Positions 34,876 through 43,376 of a DNA stretch of 64,000 nt are shown piece by piece. Origin of the DNA: Peribacillus psychrosaccharolyticus ATCC 23296 (lineage in GTDB: Bacteria; Bacillota; Bacilli; Bacillales; DSM-1321); the NCBI RefSeq assembly GCF_000305495.1, contig NZ_AJTN02000153.1:21547-85546 (forward strand), given 5' to 3'. The notes under the pieces are model-generated. The model saw only the letters and a program-made list of their open reading frames with translations, made no database searches and had not been told where the DNA came from. Numbering within the stretch: position 1 is the first letter of the stretch; every line of letters starts with the position of its first letter. The position numbers were made by a program, and so were the translations under genes.

Positions 34876-36288
34876 TTACTCAAATCCAAAATAGGTATTG
34901 GCATTATCATAGGAAATCCCTTGCACGATACTGCCCAACAGTTCCATATCATTTGGCACTTCTCCATTTTCAACCCATTCACCTAGCAGCTGGCAAAGAA
35001 TTCTTCTGAAATACTCATGTCTTGTGTAAGAGAGAAAGCTTCTCGAATCCGTCAGCATTCCAAGAAAACGGGTAAAGAGACCTACATTCGCAAGTGCCTT
35101 CATTTGATCAATCATGCCTTCCTTCGAATCATTAAACCACCATGCTGGACCAAACTGGATCTTTCCAGGTGTCTTTCCATCTTGAAAACTATTAATAATA
35201 CTTGCGATGATTGGATTATCATTTGGATTCAAGGAATAGAGAATCGTTTTTGGCAAGCTGTTTTCTTTTTCCATAGCATTAAGAATGGAGACAAGCGGCT
35301 TCGCGATGCCATCATCATTCATCGAATCATAGCCTGTATCTGGTCCCAGCACATTAAACATCCGGTCATTATTATTACGAAGCGCATTGATATGGAATTG
35401 CATCGTCCATCCGAGCTCCGCATATAACCCGCCTAAGAAATTCAGGGTATACGTCCGATATTTTCTTTCTTCTTCTTTTGTGATTTCCCCGCCTTGCAGG
35501 ACGTTAGCGAAAATCGCGGCGACCTCTTCTTTCGTCCCTTCTTCATACACAATGACATCGAGCGCATGATCGGACACTCTGCCGCCAACTTCATGGAAAA
35601 AGCGGACCCGAGATTCTAAAGCCTTCAGAAAATTATCGTAATCTTCAATTTGCTGTTCAGATACCTTTGCCAATTGATTGACCCACTCAAGATAACCTGG
35701 CAGATTAATGGCTAAGCCCTTATCTGGGCGGAAACTAGGGTAAACGCTTACATTAAAGTCTTGATCTTTTTGTAATAACTGATGATACTCTAGTGAATCG
35801 ATTGGGTCGTCGGTTGTACAGATGACGTTAACATTTGATTTCACTATTAAATCTCTGGCACCAAAGTTCTCCCCTTGCAGCAAACCATTTACTTTTTCCC
35901 AAATGACCGGAGCACTTTTTTCGTTTAAGAGTTCATGTACATCAAAAAAGCGTTGTAACTCCAAGTGCGTCCAGTTATACAACGGATTTCCGATGGTCAT
36001 TGGTACCGTTTTGGCCCATGCCAGAAACTTGTCATAATCATCGGCATTCCCTGTCACACATTCCTCAGAAATCCCATTTGCTCTCATTAACCGCCATTTA
36101 TAATGGTCACCATACAGCCAAGCTTCCGTGATGTTTTTGAATCGCTTATTCTCATAAATCTCTTTAGGGCTCAAGTGACAATGATAGTCAATAATCGGCA
36201 TATCCTTGGCATATGTATGGTAAAGCTCAACCGCTGTATCCGTAGATAGTAAAAAATTCTCTCCCATAAAGTCTTTCATAAAGTTCAC
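34876..36288 (-). CDS. uxaC: Uronate (glucuronate/galacturonate) isomerase
   Basis: 470 residues of the amidohydrolase-fold UxaC family: IIDYHCHLSPKEIYENKRFKNITEAWLYGDHYKWRLMRANG at the N-terminus, QFHINALRNNN, and FTRFLGMLTDSRSFLSYTRHEYFRRILC near the C-terminus. It isomerises D-galacturonate to tagaturonate (and glucuronate to fructuronate). First gene of the operon, preceded by two LacI-type operators. The GTG at 36288 is spaced five bases from AAGG; the ATG at 36279 is the other candidate. Confidence 0.94.
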   Translation of the reverse strand: MNFMKDFMGENFLLSTDTAVELYHTYAKDMPIIDYHCHLSPKEIYENKRFKNITEAWLYGDHYKWRLMRANGISEECVTGNADDYDKFLAWAKTVPMTIGNPLYNWTHLELQRFFDVHELLNEKSAPVIWEKVNGLLQGENFGARDLIVKSNVNVICTTDDPIDSLEYHQLLQKDQDFNVSVYPSFRPDKGLAINLPGYLEWVNQLAKVSEQQIEDYDNFLKALESRVRFFHEVGGRVSDHALDVIVYEEGTKEEVAAIFANVLQGGEITKEEERKYRTYTLNFLGGLYAELGWTMQFHINALRNNNDRMFNVLGPDTGYDSMNDDGIAKPLVSILNAMEKENSLPKTILYSLNPNDNPIIASIINSFQDGKTPGKIQFGPAWWFNDSKEGMIDQMKALANVGLFTRFLGMLTDSRSFLSYTRHEYFRRILCQLLGEWVENGEVPNDMELLGSIVQGISYDNANTYFGFE

Positions 36289-36305
36289 CGCATCCTTTTC
36301 AAATT

Positions 36306-36321
36306 ATGTTAGCGTTAACAT
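36306..36321. promoter_or_regulatory. Proximal ExuR operator
   Basis: ATGTTAGCGTTAACAT, a 16-bp palindrome with one mismatch and the central CG typical of LacI-family sites, just upstream of uxaC. Confidence 0.7.
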
Positions 36322-36370
36322 TTTTAATAAAAACAAATTACTAGACCTAAATTCCGAATACGTTTAAATT

Positions 36371-36386
36371 TTGTTAACGTTAACAT
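36371..36386. promoter_or_regulatory. Distal ExuR operator
   Basis: The core TGTTAACGTTAACA is a perfect palindrome, 65 bp (about six turns) from the proximal copy, a geometry suited to repressor looping. It differs from the CcpA cre consensus at the AA/TT positions. Confidence 0.7.
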
Positions 36387-36516
36387 TTAAGTACATCTTA
36401 CATAAATTTATCCACTAATACAATAATTTTTCTGTTAAAATATGACTTAATACTCCATTCCTCCTATTTTTGTCACAAAGAATCCACCTAAAAAAACTTA
36501 GAAAGAAGGCACTACA

Positions 36517-36873
36517 TTGAAACGAATCATCGGAATCGTAGTCATAATCATCGTAATACTAGCTTCATGGGCACTCTTTAAAACAGACCCAACAGAAATG
36601 GATCTACTCTATATCAGCAGCACAAATTTTGAAGGTGAAACGCTGACTACGGATGGAAGTTTCAGTAGCGGAGCGATTAAATACAGCGGCTATGACTATG
36701 AAATCGAAGGGGACACCATGTATGTCACGATTAAAAATCGTCTGTTCATTGGTAAAAGCGGCGACTTCTCCATCGAAATTAAAGATGACAAATTACGACA
36801 TGTAAAAAAAGTCTTATTACAAGGAAAAGAAACATCTGATACCTATCAAATCTGGCCGTACCTAGAAGAATAG
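36517..36873 (+). CDS. Hypothetical membrane-anchored protein
   Basis: 118 residues: an N-terminal hydrophobic anchor or uncleaved signal (IIGIVVIIIVILASWALF), then a beta-rich extracytoplasmic part (GSFSSGAIKYSGYDYEIEGDTMYVTIKNRLF). The start is TTG with GAAAGAAGG upstream. It has its own terminator. I do not recognise the family. Confidence 0.6.
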   Translation: MKRIIGIVVIIIVILASWALFKTDPTEMDLLYISSTNFEGETLTTDGSFSSGAIKYSGYDYEIEGDTMYVTIKNRLFIGKSGDFSIEIKDDKLRHVKKVLLQGKETSDTYQIWPYLEE

Positions 36874-36883
36874 ACCTAAAAAA

Positions 36884-36916
36884 CACTGCCAACCTCTACA
36901 GTTGGCAGTGTTTTTT
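36884..36916 (+). terminator. Rho-independent terminator
   Basis: CACTGCCAAC / GTTGGCAGTG perfect stem followed by TTTTTT. Confidence 0.92.
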
Positions 36917-36964
36917 AATAAAAGCGGCATTTAAAGAAAAGAATAGATAAAAACAATGAAATGA

Positions 36965-37606
36965 GTGAAAAGATTGCTGAAAGAAAAGAGTACTAAGCTT
37001 CATTTATTATTGTTAGTGGTCGTACTTGCTGTTTTGATTTGGTCCCTTATTAAGCCAAACGGTTACTTAATCTGGACAATGGAAGCACTCCCGGCGATTG
37101 TGGCACTCATTATTCTCCTGGCAACCTACAAGCGGTTTCGTCTCACGACATTATCCTATTTCATTATCGCGCTGCTTTCGATTACGACATTCATAGGTGC
37201 TCACTATACGTACACAAAGGTTCCATTCTTTAATTGGCTTAAAGACCATTTTGAATTAAACCGGAACCACTATGACCGGTTCGGACACTTTCTAAAAGGG
37301 TTACTCGCCATCGTACTTAGAGAAATCACCATCCGTAAAACACCACTGAAGAAAGGTCCGTGGTTAACCGCGATTACATTGAGTTATATCCTTGCTATCT
37401 CAGCACTGTATGAAATCATCGAATGGTTAGCTTCCATCATTTCAAAGGGCGGAAAAGCTTCAGAAGAATTTTTAGGATCACAAGGCGACCGGTGGGATGC
37501 ACAATGGGATATGTCGCTAACCTTCCTCGGCGCCATTCTCGCCCTGCTTTTCCTCTCGAAACTCCATAATAAACTGTTAAAGAAAAAGAATGTGGATATC
37601 GATTAG
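36965..37606 (+). CDS. DUF2238 (YjdF-like) membrane protein
   Basis: 213 residues with about five to six membrane spans and the family motifs HYTYTKVPFFNWL, RNHYDRFGHFLKGLLAIVLREI, ALYEIIEWLAS and QGDRWDAQWDMSLTFLGAILA, whose charged and aromatic residues are conserved in DUF2238. Function is unknown. The start is probably GTG at 36965; no strong Shine-Dalgarno was seen. Confidence 0.75.
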   Translation: MKRLLKEKSTKLHLLLLVVVLAVLIWSLIKPNGYLIWTMEALPAIVALIILLATYKRFRLTTLSYFIIALLSITTFIGAHYTYTKVPFFNWLKDHFELNRNHYDRFGHFLKGLLAIVLREITIRKTPLKKGPWLTAITLSYILAISALYEIIEWLASIISKGGKASEEFLGSQGDRWDAQWDMSLTFLGAILALLFLSKLHNKLLKKKNVDID

Positions 37607-37677
37607 GCTTACCCATTAATCACTCTGTGGACAATCATTCCATAGTATATGGTATCTGAGATAAAGGGAGCCGAAAC

Positions 37678-38313
37678 ATGAAGATAACACTTATTCTAGA
37701 TTCTAAAGACAGTTGGTTCGTTGACCATGCCAAAAAACTTCAATTGATCTTGAAGAAAGATCATACTACCGAAATCATATACGACTTTAACGAAATGACG
37801 AACGGTGATATCGCTTTTTTTCTAAGTGTGACTAAAATCTGCCCTCCTGAAAAGTTAACATTACACCCTCATAATATTGTCATCCATGCGAGTGATTTGC
37901 CAAAGGGAAAAGGCTGGTCCCCCATGCCATGGCAAATCATAGAGGGTAAGAATGAGATCGTGCTATCGTTATTTGAAGCAGCAGAAAAAGTGGACAGCGG
38001 AGTGATCTACCTCAAGGATAAAGTGGTATATGAGGGAAATGAATTAATCGATGAACTGCGAGAGAAAATGGCCGCTAAAATGAGCGAAATGGCAGTAAAT
38101 TATGTAAAACACTATGACACCATAATTGGAGAAGAACAAATCGGCGAGGAGACCTTTTTCCAAAAGAGAACCCCACAAGATAGCGAGTTGGACATTACAA
38201 AATCCCTACTCCAGCAATTCAATCTATTGAGAACTATTGATAATGAACGATACCCCGCCTTCTTTTACAAAGACGGGTACAGGTATCTATTGAAAATATA
38301 TAAAGAATCCTAA
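37678..38313 (+). CDS. Formyltransferase-fold protein (Met-tRNA formyltransferase-like)
   Basis: 211 residues. The segment HPHNIVIHASDLPKGKGWSPMPWQIIEGKNEIVLSLFEAAEKVDSGVIYLKDKV has the HxSxLPxGxGxxP hallmark of the 10-formyltetrahydrofolate transferase fold, followed by a short C-terminal extension. Related short enzymes formylate sugar amines in polysaccharide synthesis, but no sugar-nucleotide genes are near. The substrate is unknown. GGGAG precedes the ATG. Confidence 0.65.
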   Translation: MKITLILDSKDSWFVDHAKKLQLILKKDHTTEIIYDFNEMTNGDIAFFLSVTKICPPEKLTLHPHNIVIHASDLPKGKGWSPMPWQIIEGKNEIVLSLFEAAEKVDSGVIYLKDKVVYEGNELIDELREKMAAKMSEMAVNYVKHYDTIIGEEQIGEETFFQKRTPQDSELDITKSLLQQFNLLRTIDNERYPAFFYKDGYRYLLKIYKES

Positions 38314-38316
38314 TCT

Positions 38317-38350
38317 AAAAAAGAGCAATTCAATATAAATTGCTCTTTTA
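38317..38350. terminator. Bidirectional terminator
   Basis: AAAAGAGCAATT / AATTGCTCTTTT stem between the convergent formyltransferase and oxidoreductase genes, A-rich on one side and T-rich on the other. Confidence 0.85.
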
Positions 38351-38355
38351 GATGC

Positions 38356-39417
38356 TCAATCCTCTGCTGGATTGTTAAGTTTTATCGCTTCACCTTTATC
38401 AGCTGATTCATACAGTCCATTAATAATTTTTTGTAGAATCACTCCCTGTTTTGGTGTACTAATAGGAGGTTCACCTGCGATGCAGCTCTGAATAAACCGT
38501 TCCATCTGAAGAGGATGGTCGCGGTTTTTGGGAAGGTAGGTAGGGGTTACGTCTACGAGCGTGTCATGTTTTTCCTGATAGATTTTCAAAGGAAATACAT
38601 CTGCCCCGCCCTTATCCCCCATTAGCACAACACTCATCTCTTCATGTTGTTGAATATTAGCCGCAAATGCCGTTTCAATAATAATGGAAGAACCGTTGGT
38701 AAACGTAATCATGCCGCGTACCATGTCTTCTACCGAGAATTTTTCCCAGTCCCACTCTCCAAATAGTCCTACACCCTTTTTGTTTCCAAGCTTTTGATAG
38801 GCAACCCCAAATACCGTGTCTGGTTCAGGATAGTCCATTAAGTATAAAGCTGTATCCAGCATATGCACACCTATGTCAATAAGCGGACCGCCGCCCTGTA
38901 ATTCTTTATTGGTAAAAACTCCCCATCCAGGAATGCCCCGTCTTCTGATAGCATGAACTCTAGCTGCATAAATCTCACCTAATTCATCAGCCTGAATATA
39001 TTTTTTCAGTGCACTAACTTCTTCCGTGTGTCTGAAATTAAATCCATAGGTTAATATTTTTCCCATCTTCTGAGCCGTGTGAGCCATTAATTCAGCTTCT
39101 TCAACCGTCATGGCCGGCGGCTTTTCACAGATTACATGGCAGCCCGCTTCTAAGGCAGCGATGGTCGCAGCAGCGTGAAATTTATTAGGTGTACAAATAC
39201 TCACCGCATCCAGTTCAACGGTTTCCAACATTTCCTTATAATCACTAAAAACATGATCAATACCAAACTCAATAGCCAGTACCTCAGCATTTCCTCTTAC
39301 GACATCTGCAATAGCAACCACTTTTACTTTATCGTTATGTTTACTATAATTCGGGAGATGTACATTTCTTGCAATACCCCCTGCCCCGATAATGCCAACT
39401 CGAAGGATATTACTCAT
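38356..39417 (-). CDS. Gfo/Idh/MocA-family oxidoreductase 1
   Basis: 353 residues: N-terminal Rossmann motif GIIGAGGIARNVHLP, the catalytic-region EKPP (residues about 95-98), and a C-terminal alpha/beta domain with GGGPLIDIGVHMLDTALYLM. Members oxidise or reduce sugars, inositols or their keto forms with NAD(P). Strongly paralogous to the third oxidoreductase (HAIRRR..P.WGVF, EKF(S/T)VED shared). Last gene of the sugar ABC operon, overlapping the second oxidoreductase by eight bases. Confidence 0.88.
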   Translation of the reverse strand: MSNILRVGIIGAGGIARNVHLPNYSKHNDKVKVVAIADVVRGNAEVLAIEFGIDHVFSDYKEMLETVELDAVSICTPNKFHAAATIAALEAGCHVICEKPPAMTVEEAELMAHTAQKMGKILTYGFNFRHTEEVSALKKYIQADELGEIYAARVHAIRRRGIPGWGVFTNKELQGGGPLIDIGVHMLDTALYLMDYPEPDTVFGVAYQKLGNKKGVGLFGEWDWEKFSVEDMVRGMITFTNGSSIIIETAFAANIQQHEEMSVVLMGDKGGADVFPLKIYQEKHDTLVDVTPTYLPKNRDHPLQMERFIQSCIAGEPPISTPKQGVILQKIINGLYESADKGEAIKLNNPAED

Positions 39418-40414
39418 CTGACTCCCCCAGGATATCTTTTATTTCCACTCTACATTTCCGTTGATGAGATAAAGCAGCGGCTTCATTTATTACGGTCAAG
39501 TTAACCACATCTTCTTTAGTAATCGTTGAAGGTTTATCATTCTTAATAAGTGCTCCCCATTGTTCAATCGGCATTGGTAATGAGTCCAATTTTTCTATAG
39601 ACATCACCCCGCCGTCCTTTAGCAACCGAATCTCTTCATTTTCAATAAGCAGTGTCCCATGGGTGCCATATAACTCTAATTGGAAGGGGCTGCTCTGTGA
39701 TAGAAAACTAGTTTCTATTACGCCAAGCGCACCAGATGTATATTCGAGTAAAACAACAGCACTGTCATCCACGCCCAATTGTTTGGTTTGCTGTAACCGT
39801 GCATGAAGTGCGGAAACAGGACCAGCTAAACGATTGGTTAAATAGATGGGATGTGCTCCTAAATCTATTAACGAACCTCCCCCGCATAATTCCTTATCAA
39901 AAAACCGTTCCGGCAGCCATCCTGAGGTTTCCTGGTTAACCGGTACCGCTCCATTATGAGCAAGCCGACAGCGAATCATCGTTAACGTACCTAGTAACCC
40001 TTCATCTACCACTTTTTGAGCATATAAATAATAATCCTTCGTTAATCTAGGTAAAGAGACAACCAACTTAACTCCATGCTCTTCTACTGCTTGATAGATT
40101 TCCTGACAATCCTCTAGTGAAAAAGCCAACACCTTTTCAGTGAAAATATGTTTATGGTTCTTTGCTGCAGCTAGTATAACCTCCTTATGCATACTAGTAG
40201 GCGTATTGACCACGACAGCGTCAATAGAAGAATCCGTCAAAACCTTTTGTAAATCCTGTTCAAATCGGACACCCAGTTCTTCTGCCCACTTACTCCCCCG
40301 TTCCGCTTCTTCATCCCATATAACTTGAACGGAAAAATTTTCATTCTCCCGTATTTCCTTTTCATAATCATTGGCATGTACATGCCATCTGCTTAATAAA
40401 GCTACATTAATCAT
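39410..40414 (-). CDS. Gfo/Idh/MocA-family oxidoreductase 2
   Basis: 334 residues. It opens NVALLSRWHVHANDYEKEI, so the usual glycine-rich GxGxxG is replaced by LSRWHVHA, a variant seen in some subfamilies. The catalytic motif is TEKVLAFS instead of EKP, and the C-terminal domain has CGGGSLIDLGAHPIYLTNRL. It is clearly diverged from its two neighbours and may do a different step, or differ in cofactor use. Confidence 0.82.
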   Translation of the reverse strand: MINVALLSRWHVHANDYEKEIRENENFSVQVIWDEEAERGSKWAEELGVRFEQDLQKVLTDSSIDAVVVNTPTSMHKEVILAAAKNHKHIFTEKVLAFSLEDCQEIYQAVEEHGVKLVVSLPRLTKDYYLYAQKVVDEGLLGTLTMIRCRLAHNGAVPVNQETSGWLPERFFDKELCGGGSLIDLGAHPIYLTNRLAGPVSALHARLQQTKQLGVDDSAVVLLEYTSGALGVIETSFLSQSSPFQLELYGTHGTLLIENEEIRLLKDGGVMSIEKLDSLPMPIEQWGALIKNDKPSTITKEDVVNLTVINEAAALSHQRKCRVEIKDILGESDE

Positions 40415-40427
40415 TTATATTCCTCCT

Positions 40428-41510
40428 CTATTCAAAATAAACGGCATTACCTGTTTTAGCTGATTCATAGATTGCTTCAAGTATCTGAGTGACTACCAGC
40501 GCTTGTTCTGGTTTGACAATGGGCTCTGTATCATTGATGAGGCATTCTATCCAAAGTGATGCTTCTAGGTCAGCATCACTTTCTGACTTACCGTCATAAA
40601 ACGCTACGCCGCCGGCATCTAGTTCCACATCGGTTTGATATAATTTGCTGAACTTTTCTCCGTTTATCCGCAATCCACCCTTCATGTCTGCACCGCCTTC
40701 AGTACCACTGAGGGAACATTTGGATTCATCAATATCGAGTGTATTCAATGCCCAACTTGCCTCTAATACAATCGTTGCGCCATTTTGCATGGTTATAAAT
40801 CCAAATGCTGAATCTTCTACTGTAAACTTTTCTGGATCCCAAGGACCCCACGCATTAGCTGCGTCTTTCTTTTTCCCCAATTGATGATAAACATTTCCCA
40901 TCACCGATTTGGGTTGATAGTTATCCATCATCCATAGGGTTAAATCGAGAGCATGCGTCCCAATATCAATTAGTGGTCCTCCACCCTGTTTTTCTTCATC
41001 TAAAAACACTCCCCATGTTGGGACAGCACGACGACGTATGGCATGTGCTTTTGCAAAATACACTTCCCCTAAGTCACCTTGCTGGCACACCTTGTATAAA
41101 TGTTGGCTATCTGGTCTAAAGCGATTGTTATAGCCAATTGTTAGTTTTTTGCCTGTCCGTTTTGCTGTATCAGCCATTTGTTTAGCTTCTTTATACGTCT
41201 TTGCCATAGGTTTCTCACACATAACATGCTTGTCAGCTTCCAAAGCGGCAATTGAAATTTCAGCATGAGAGATATTAGGTGTCAAAACATGAACCACATC
41301 AATGGATGGGTCTGCTAATAACTCCTTATAATCTTCATAGACAGATGCATCAGATGTTCCATATTCCTTGGCGGCTTTTTCAGCTTTTGCTAAATCAATA
41401 TCACAAAAGGCAACCAATTTTACTTCTTCAAGTTTTTTAAGACTTGGCAAATGCTTGCCATGTGCAATACCTCCACAACCGATAATTCCTACATTTAATT
41501 TTCCTGTCAT
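40428..41510 (-). CDS. Gfo/Idh/MocA-family oxidoreductase 3
   Basis: 360 residues: GIIGCGGIAHGKHLPSL, the catalytic EKPMAKTYKEAKQMAD, and GGGPLIDIGTHALDLTLWMMD. First of three oxidoreductases after the importer genes. Such sets act on inositols, levoglucosan or 3-keto-glycosides in known pathways; which applies here cannot be told from sequence. Confidence 0.88.
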   Translation of the reverse strand: MTGKLNVGIIGCGGIAHGKHLPSLKKLEEVKLVAFCDIDLAKAEKAAKEYGTSDASVYEDYKELLADPSIDVVHVLTPNISHAEISIAALEADKHVMCEKPMAKTYKEAKQMADTAKRTGKKLTIGYNNRFRPDSQHLYKVCQQGDLGEVYFAKAHAIRRRAVPTWGVFLDEEKQGGGPLIDIGTHALDLTLWMMDNYQPKSVMGNVYHQLGKKKDAANAWGPWDPEKFTVEDSAFGFITMQNGATIVLEASWALNTLDIDESKCSLSGTEGGADMKGGLRINGEKFSKLYQTDVELDAGGVAFYDGKSESDADLEASLWIECLINDTEPIVKPEQALVVTQILEAIYESAKTGNAVYFE

Positions 41511-41532
41511 TCTGTTGACCTCCTTGAATTAA

Positions 41533-42369
41533 CTATTTAATTCCACTAAATGTAATCCCTTTAATAAATGTCTTTTGTAAAAAGAAGAATAGAATAATAA
41601 TAGGAATGGTCATCATCGTGGCTACAGCCATCATCAGCCCCCACTCTGTCCCCATTTGACTTTGGAACTGCTGAAGTCCTAATGACAACGTATATTGAGC
41701 TTCATCCGTTAAATAAAGTAAAGGTCCCATAAAGTCTGTCCAGCTTCCCATGAACTGGAACAATCCTACAGCGAGGATGGCGGGCTTAGCTAATGGGAGC
41801 ATAATCTGCCAATAAATACGAAACTCACTAGCACCGTCTATTTTTGCTGCATCTCTTAAGGCATCAGGCAGCCCCATGAAAAACTGTCTAAGTAAGAAAA
41901 TGGAGAATGGAACCCCAAAGAAAGCAGGGACGATTAGCGGCAGTGGTGTGCCTACCCAGCCGATTTTATTAAATAATAAAAACAAAGGAATCATGGTCAC
42001 TTGGGATGGAATCATCATTACCGCAATGGTTATGACGAATAATACATTTTTGCCCCTCCACTCAAGCTTTGCAAAACTATAAGCAACAAGCGGACAAGAA
42101 ATAATCACTCCCAATGTACTTAACACCGTAATTAAGACAGTATTTTTAAGATACGTAAAAAAAGGAATGTACTCGATTGCATCAAGATAATTCATCCATT
42201 GAAATGGATCTGGAATCCACTCGATTGGGAATGTGAATACCTGTGTGATTGGTTTTAAGGAAGTGGAAACCATCCATATAAACGGGAGAATAAACAACAA
42301 TGAAACGATGATTAAAATGATATGGGTAAAAGTTACGTTAACTTTTTTTCTAACTTTTGCATTCATCAT
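41533..42369 (-). CDS. Carbohydrate ABC permease (CUT1, MalG-like)
   Basis: 278 residues and six membrane spans, with HIILIIVSLLFILPFIWMVSTSLKP near the N-terminus and EAA loop DAAKIDGASEFRIYWQIMLPLAKPAIL. The C-terminus KTFIKGITFSGIK is typical. It pairs with the frameshifted MalF-like gene upstream; the start follows GGAGGGAT. Confidence 0.92.
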   Translation of the reverse strand: MMNAKVRKKVNVTFTHIILIIVSLLFILPFIWMVSTSLKPITQVFTFPIEWIPDPFQWMNYLDAIEYIPFFTYLKNTVLITVLSTLGVIISCPLVAYSFAKLEWRGKNVLFVITIAVMMIPSQVTMIPLFLLFNKIGWVGTPLPLIVPAFFGVPFSIFLLRQFFMGLPDALRDAAKIDGASEFRIYWQIMLPLAKPAILAVGLFQFMGSWTDFMGPLLYLTDEAQYTLSLGLQQFQSQMGTEWGLMMAVATMMTIPIIILFFFLQKTFIKGITFSGIK

Positions 42370-42378
42370 TATCCCTCC

Positions 42379-43318
42379 CTATTCTCCTTGGTAGTGGACC
42401 CATCGTTTAGATGTACTGAATATGATGGCTGTTAAAATCATAATGATAACGAAAAGAATCCACGCCATCGCAGAACCATATCCCATTTTGAAATACTTAA
42501 AGGCATTATCATACATATGCATGACATAAAAAGGTTAAGGAGTTGGCTGGCGTCCCTTGGCCCTGGGTCATCGTATACGGTAAAGTAAATTGTTGAAAAG
42601 CCCCTATTAATCCCATTACCAAGTTATAGAAAATAACGGGTGTTAATAAAGGGAGTGTAATGTGTCTGGTCTTTTGAAACCAACTAGCACCATCTACCTC
42701 AGCAGCTTCATAATATTCTTCTGATATATCCCCGAGGCCTGCCAGATAAATGATCACCGGTTGTCCTATTGTCCATAGAGACATGAGAATCAACGATGGT
42801 TTAGACCAGTTCATACTTCCCAGCCAATTAGGTCCCTGGATTCCCACCGAATCCAGCATGCCATTCACTAGTCCAAATCCGGGATTAAGAAGCCACATCC
42901 AAAGTACAGCTAAAGCTACCTGTGGAACAAGCGTAGGCAGAAAGAAAATCGTCCGATAGATGGCTAACCCCTTAACCTTCATATTTAGCATCATGGCAAG
43001 AGAGACACCGAATAGTATGCTTAGAGGTACAAAGAACACCGCGAAATAAATAGTATTTGAAATTGATTTCCAAAATAATTCATCATGAAAAAGTTCAGTA
43101 TAATTCTTAAATCCAACAAATTCCCCCGCATCTAGAATGCTGTATGTTGTCAGGCTATAATACATAGAAGAAATTAATGGATAAGCATAGAATAATAACA
43201 ATCCAATAATCCATGGAGAAGCGAAGAGCCAACCATTCAACGATGATTTTCTCAACGGTTTTCTTAATGTGGGTTGAATTAAAGTTTTTTTATGGGTACT
43301 TGTCGTTACTTGTGCCAC
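42379..43318 (-). pseudogene. Carbohydrate ABC permease (CUT1, MalF-like), frameshifted near its end
   Basis: The first 269 codons encode a normal sugar permease (GWLFASPWIIGLLLFYAYPLISSMYYS; EAA loop EAAEVDGASWFQKTRHITLPLLTPV) and then stop after SLTFLCHAYV. Removing one T from the run of five at 42528-42532 (minus strand) restores FYVMHMYDNAFKYFKMGYGSAMAWILFVIIMILTAIIFSTSKRWVHYQGE, the expected last helix, ending at 42379. The span is 3n+1 bases. As written the protein loses its last membrane helix. A homopolymer miscall or a genuine loss-of-function indel would look the same. Confidence 0.85.
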
Positions 43319-43340
43319 AGCTATCCCTCCCTTTTATTAA

Positions 43341-43364
43341 AGAGGAGGAAAGAAACCCTCCCCT
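43341..43364 (-). other. Stem-loop between binding-protein and permease genes
   Basis: AGGGGAGG / CCTCCTCT pair (one G-U) around an eight-base loop, in the 58-base gap. Such hairpins 3' of binding-protein genes commonly protect that part of the mRNA so that more binding protein than permease is made. Confidence 0.55.
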
Positions 43365-43376
43365 TCTAAGTAGTAT

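Noticed and set aside
36371-36386. CcpA cre site upstream of uxaC
   Set aside because: The palindrome TGTTAACGTTAACA lacks the cre AA/TT positions and matches a second nearby copy, which fits a dedicated LacI-type regulator such as ExuR better.
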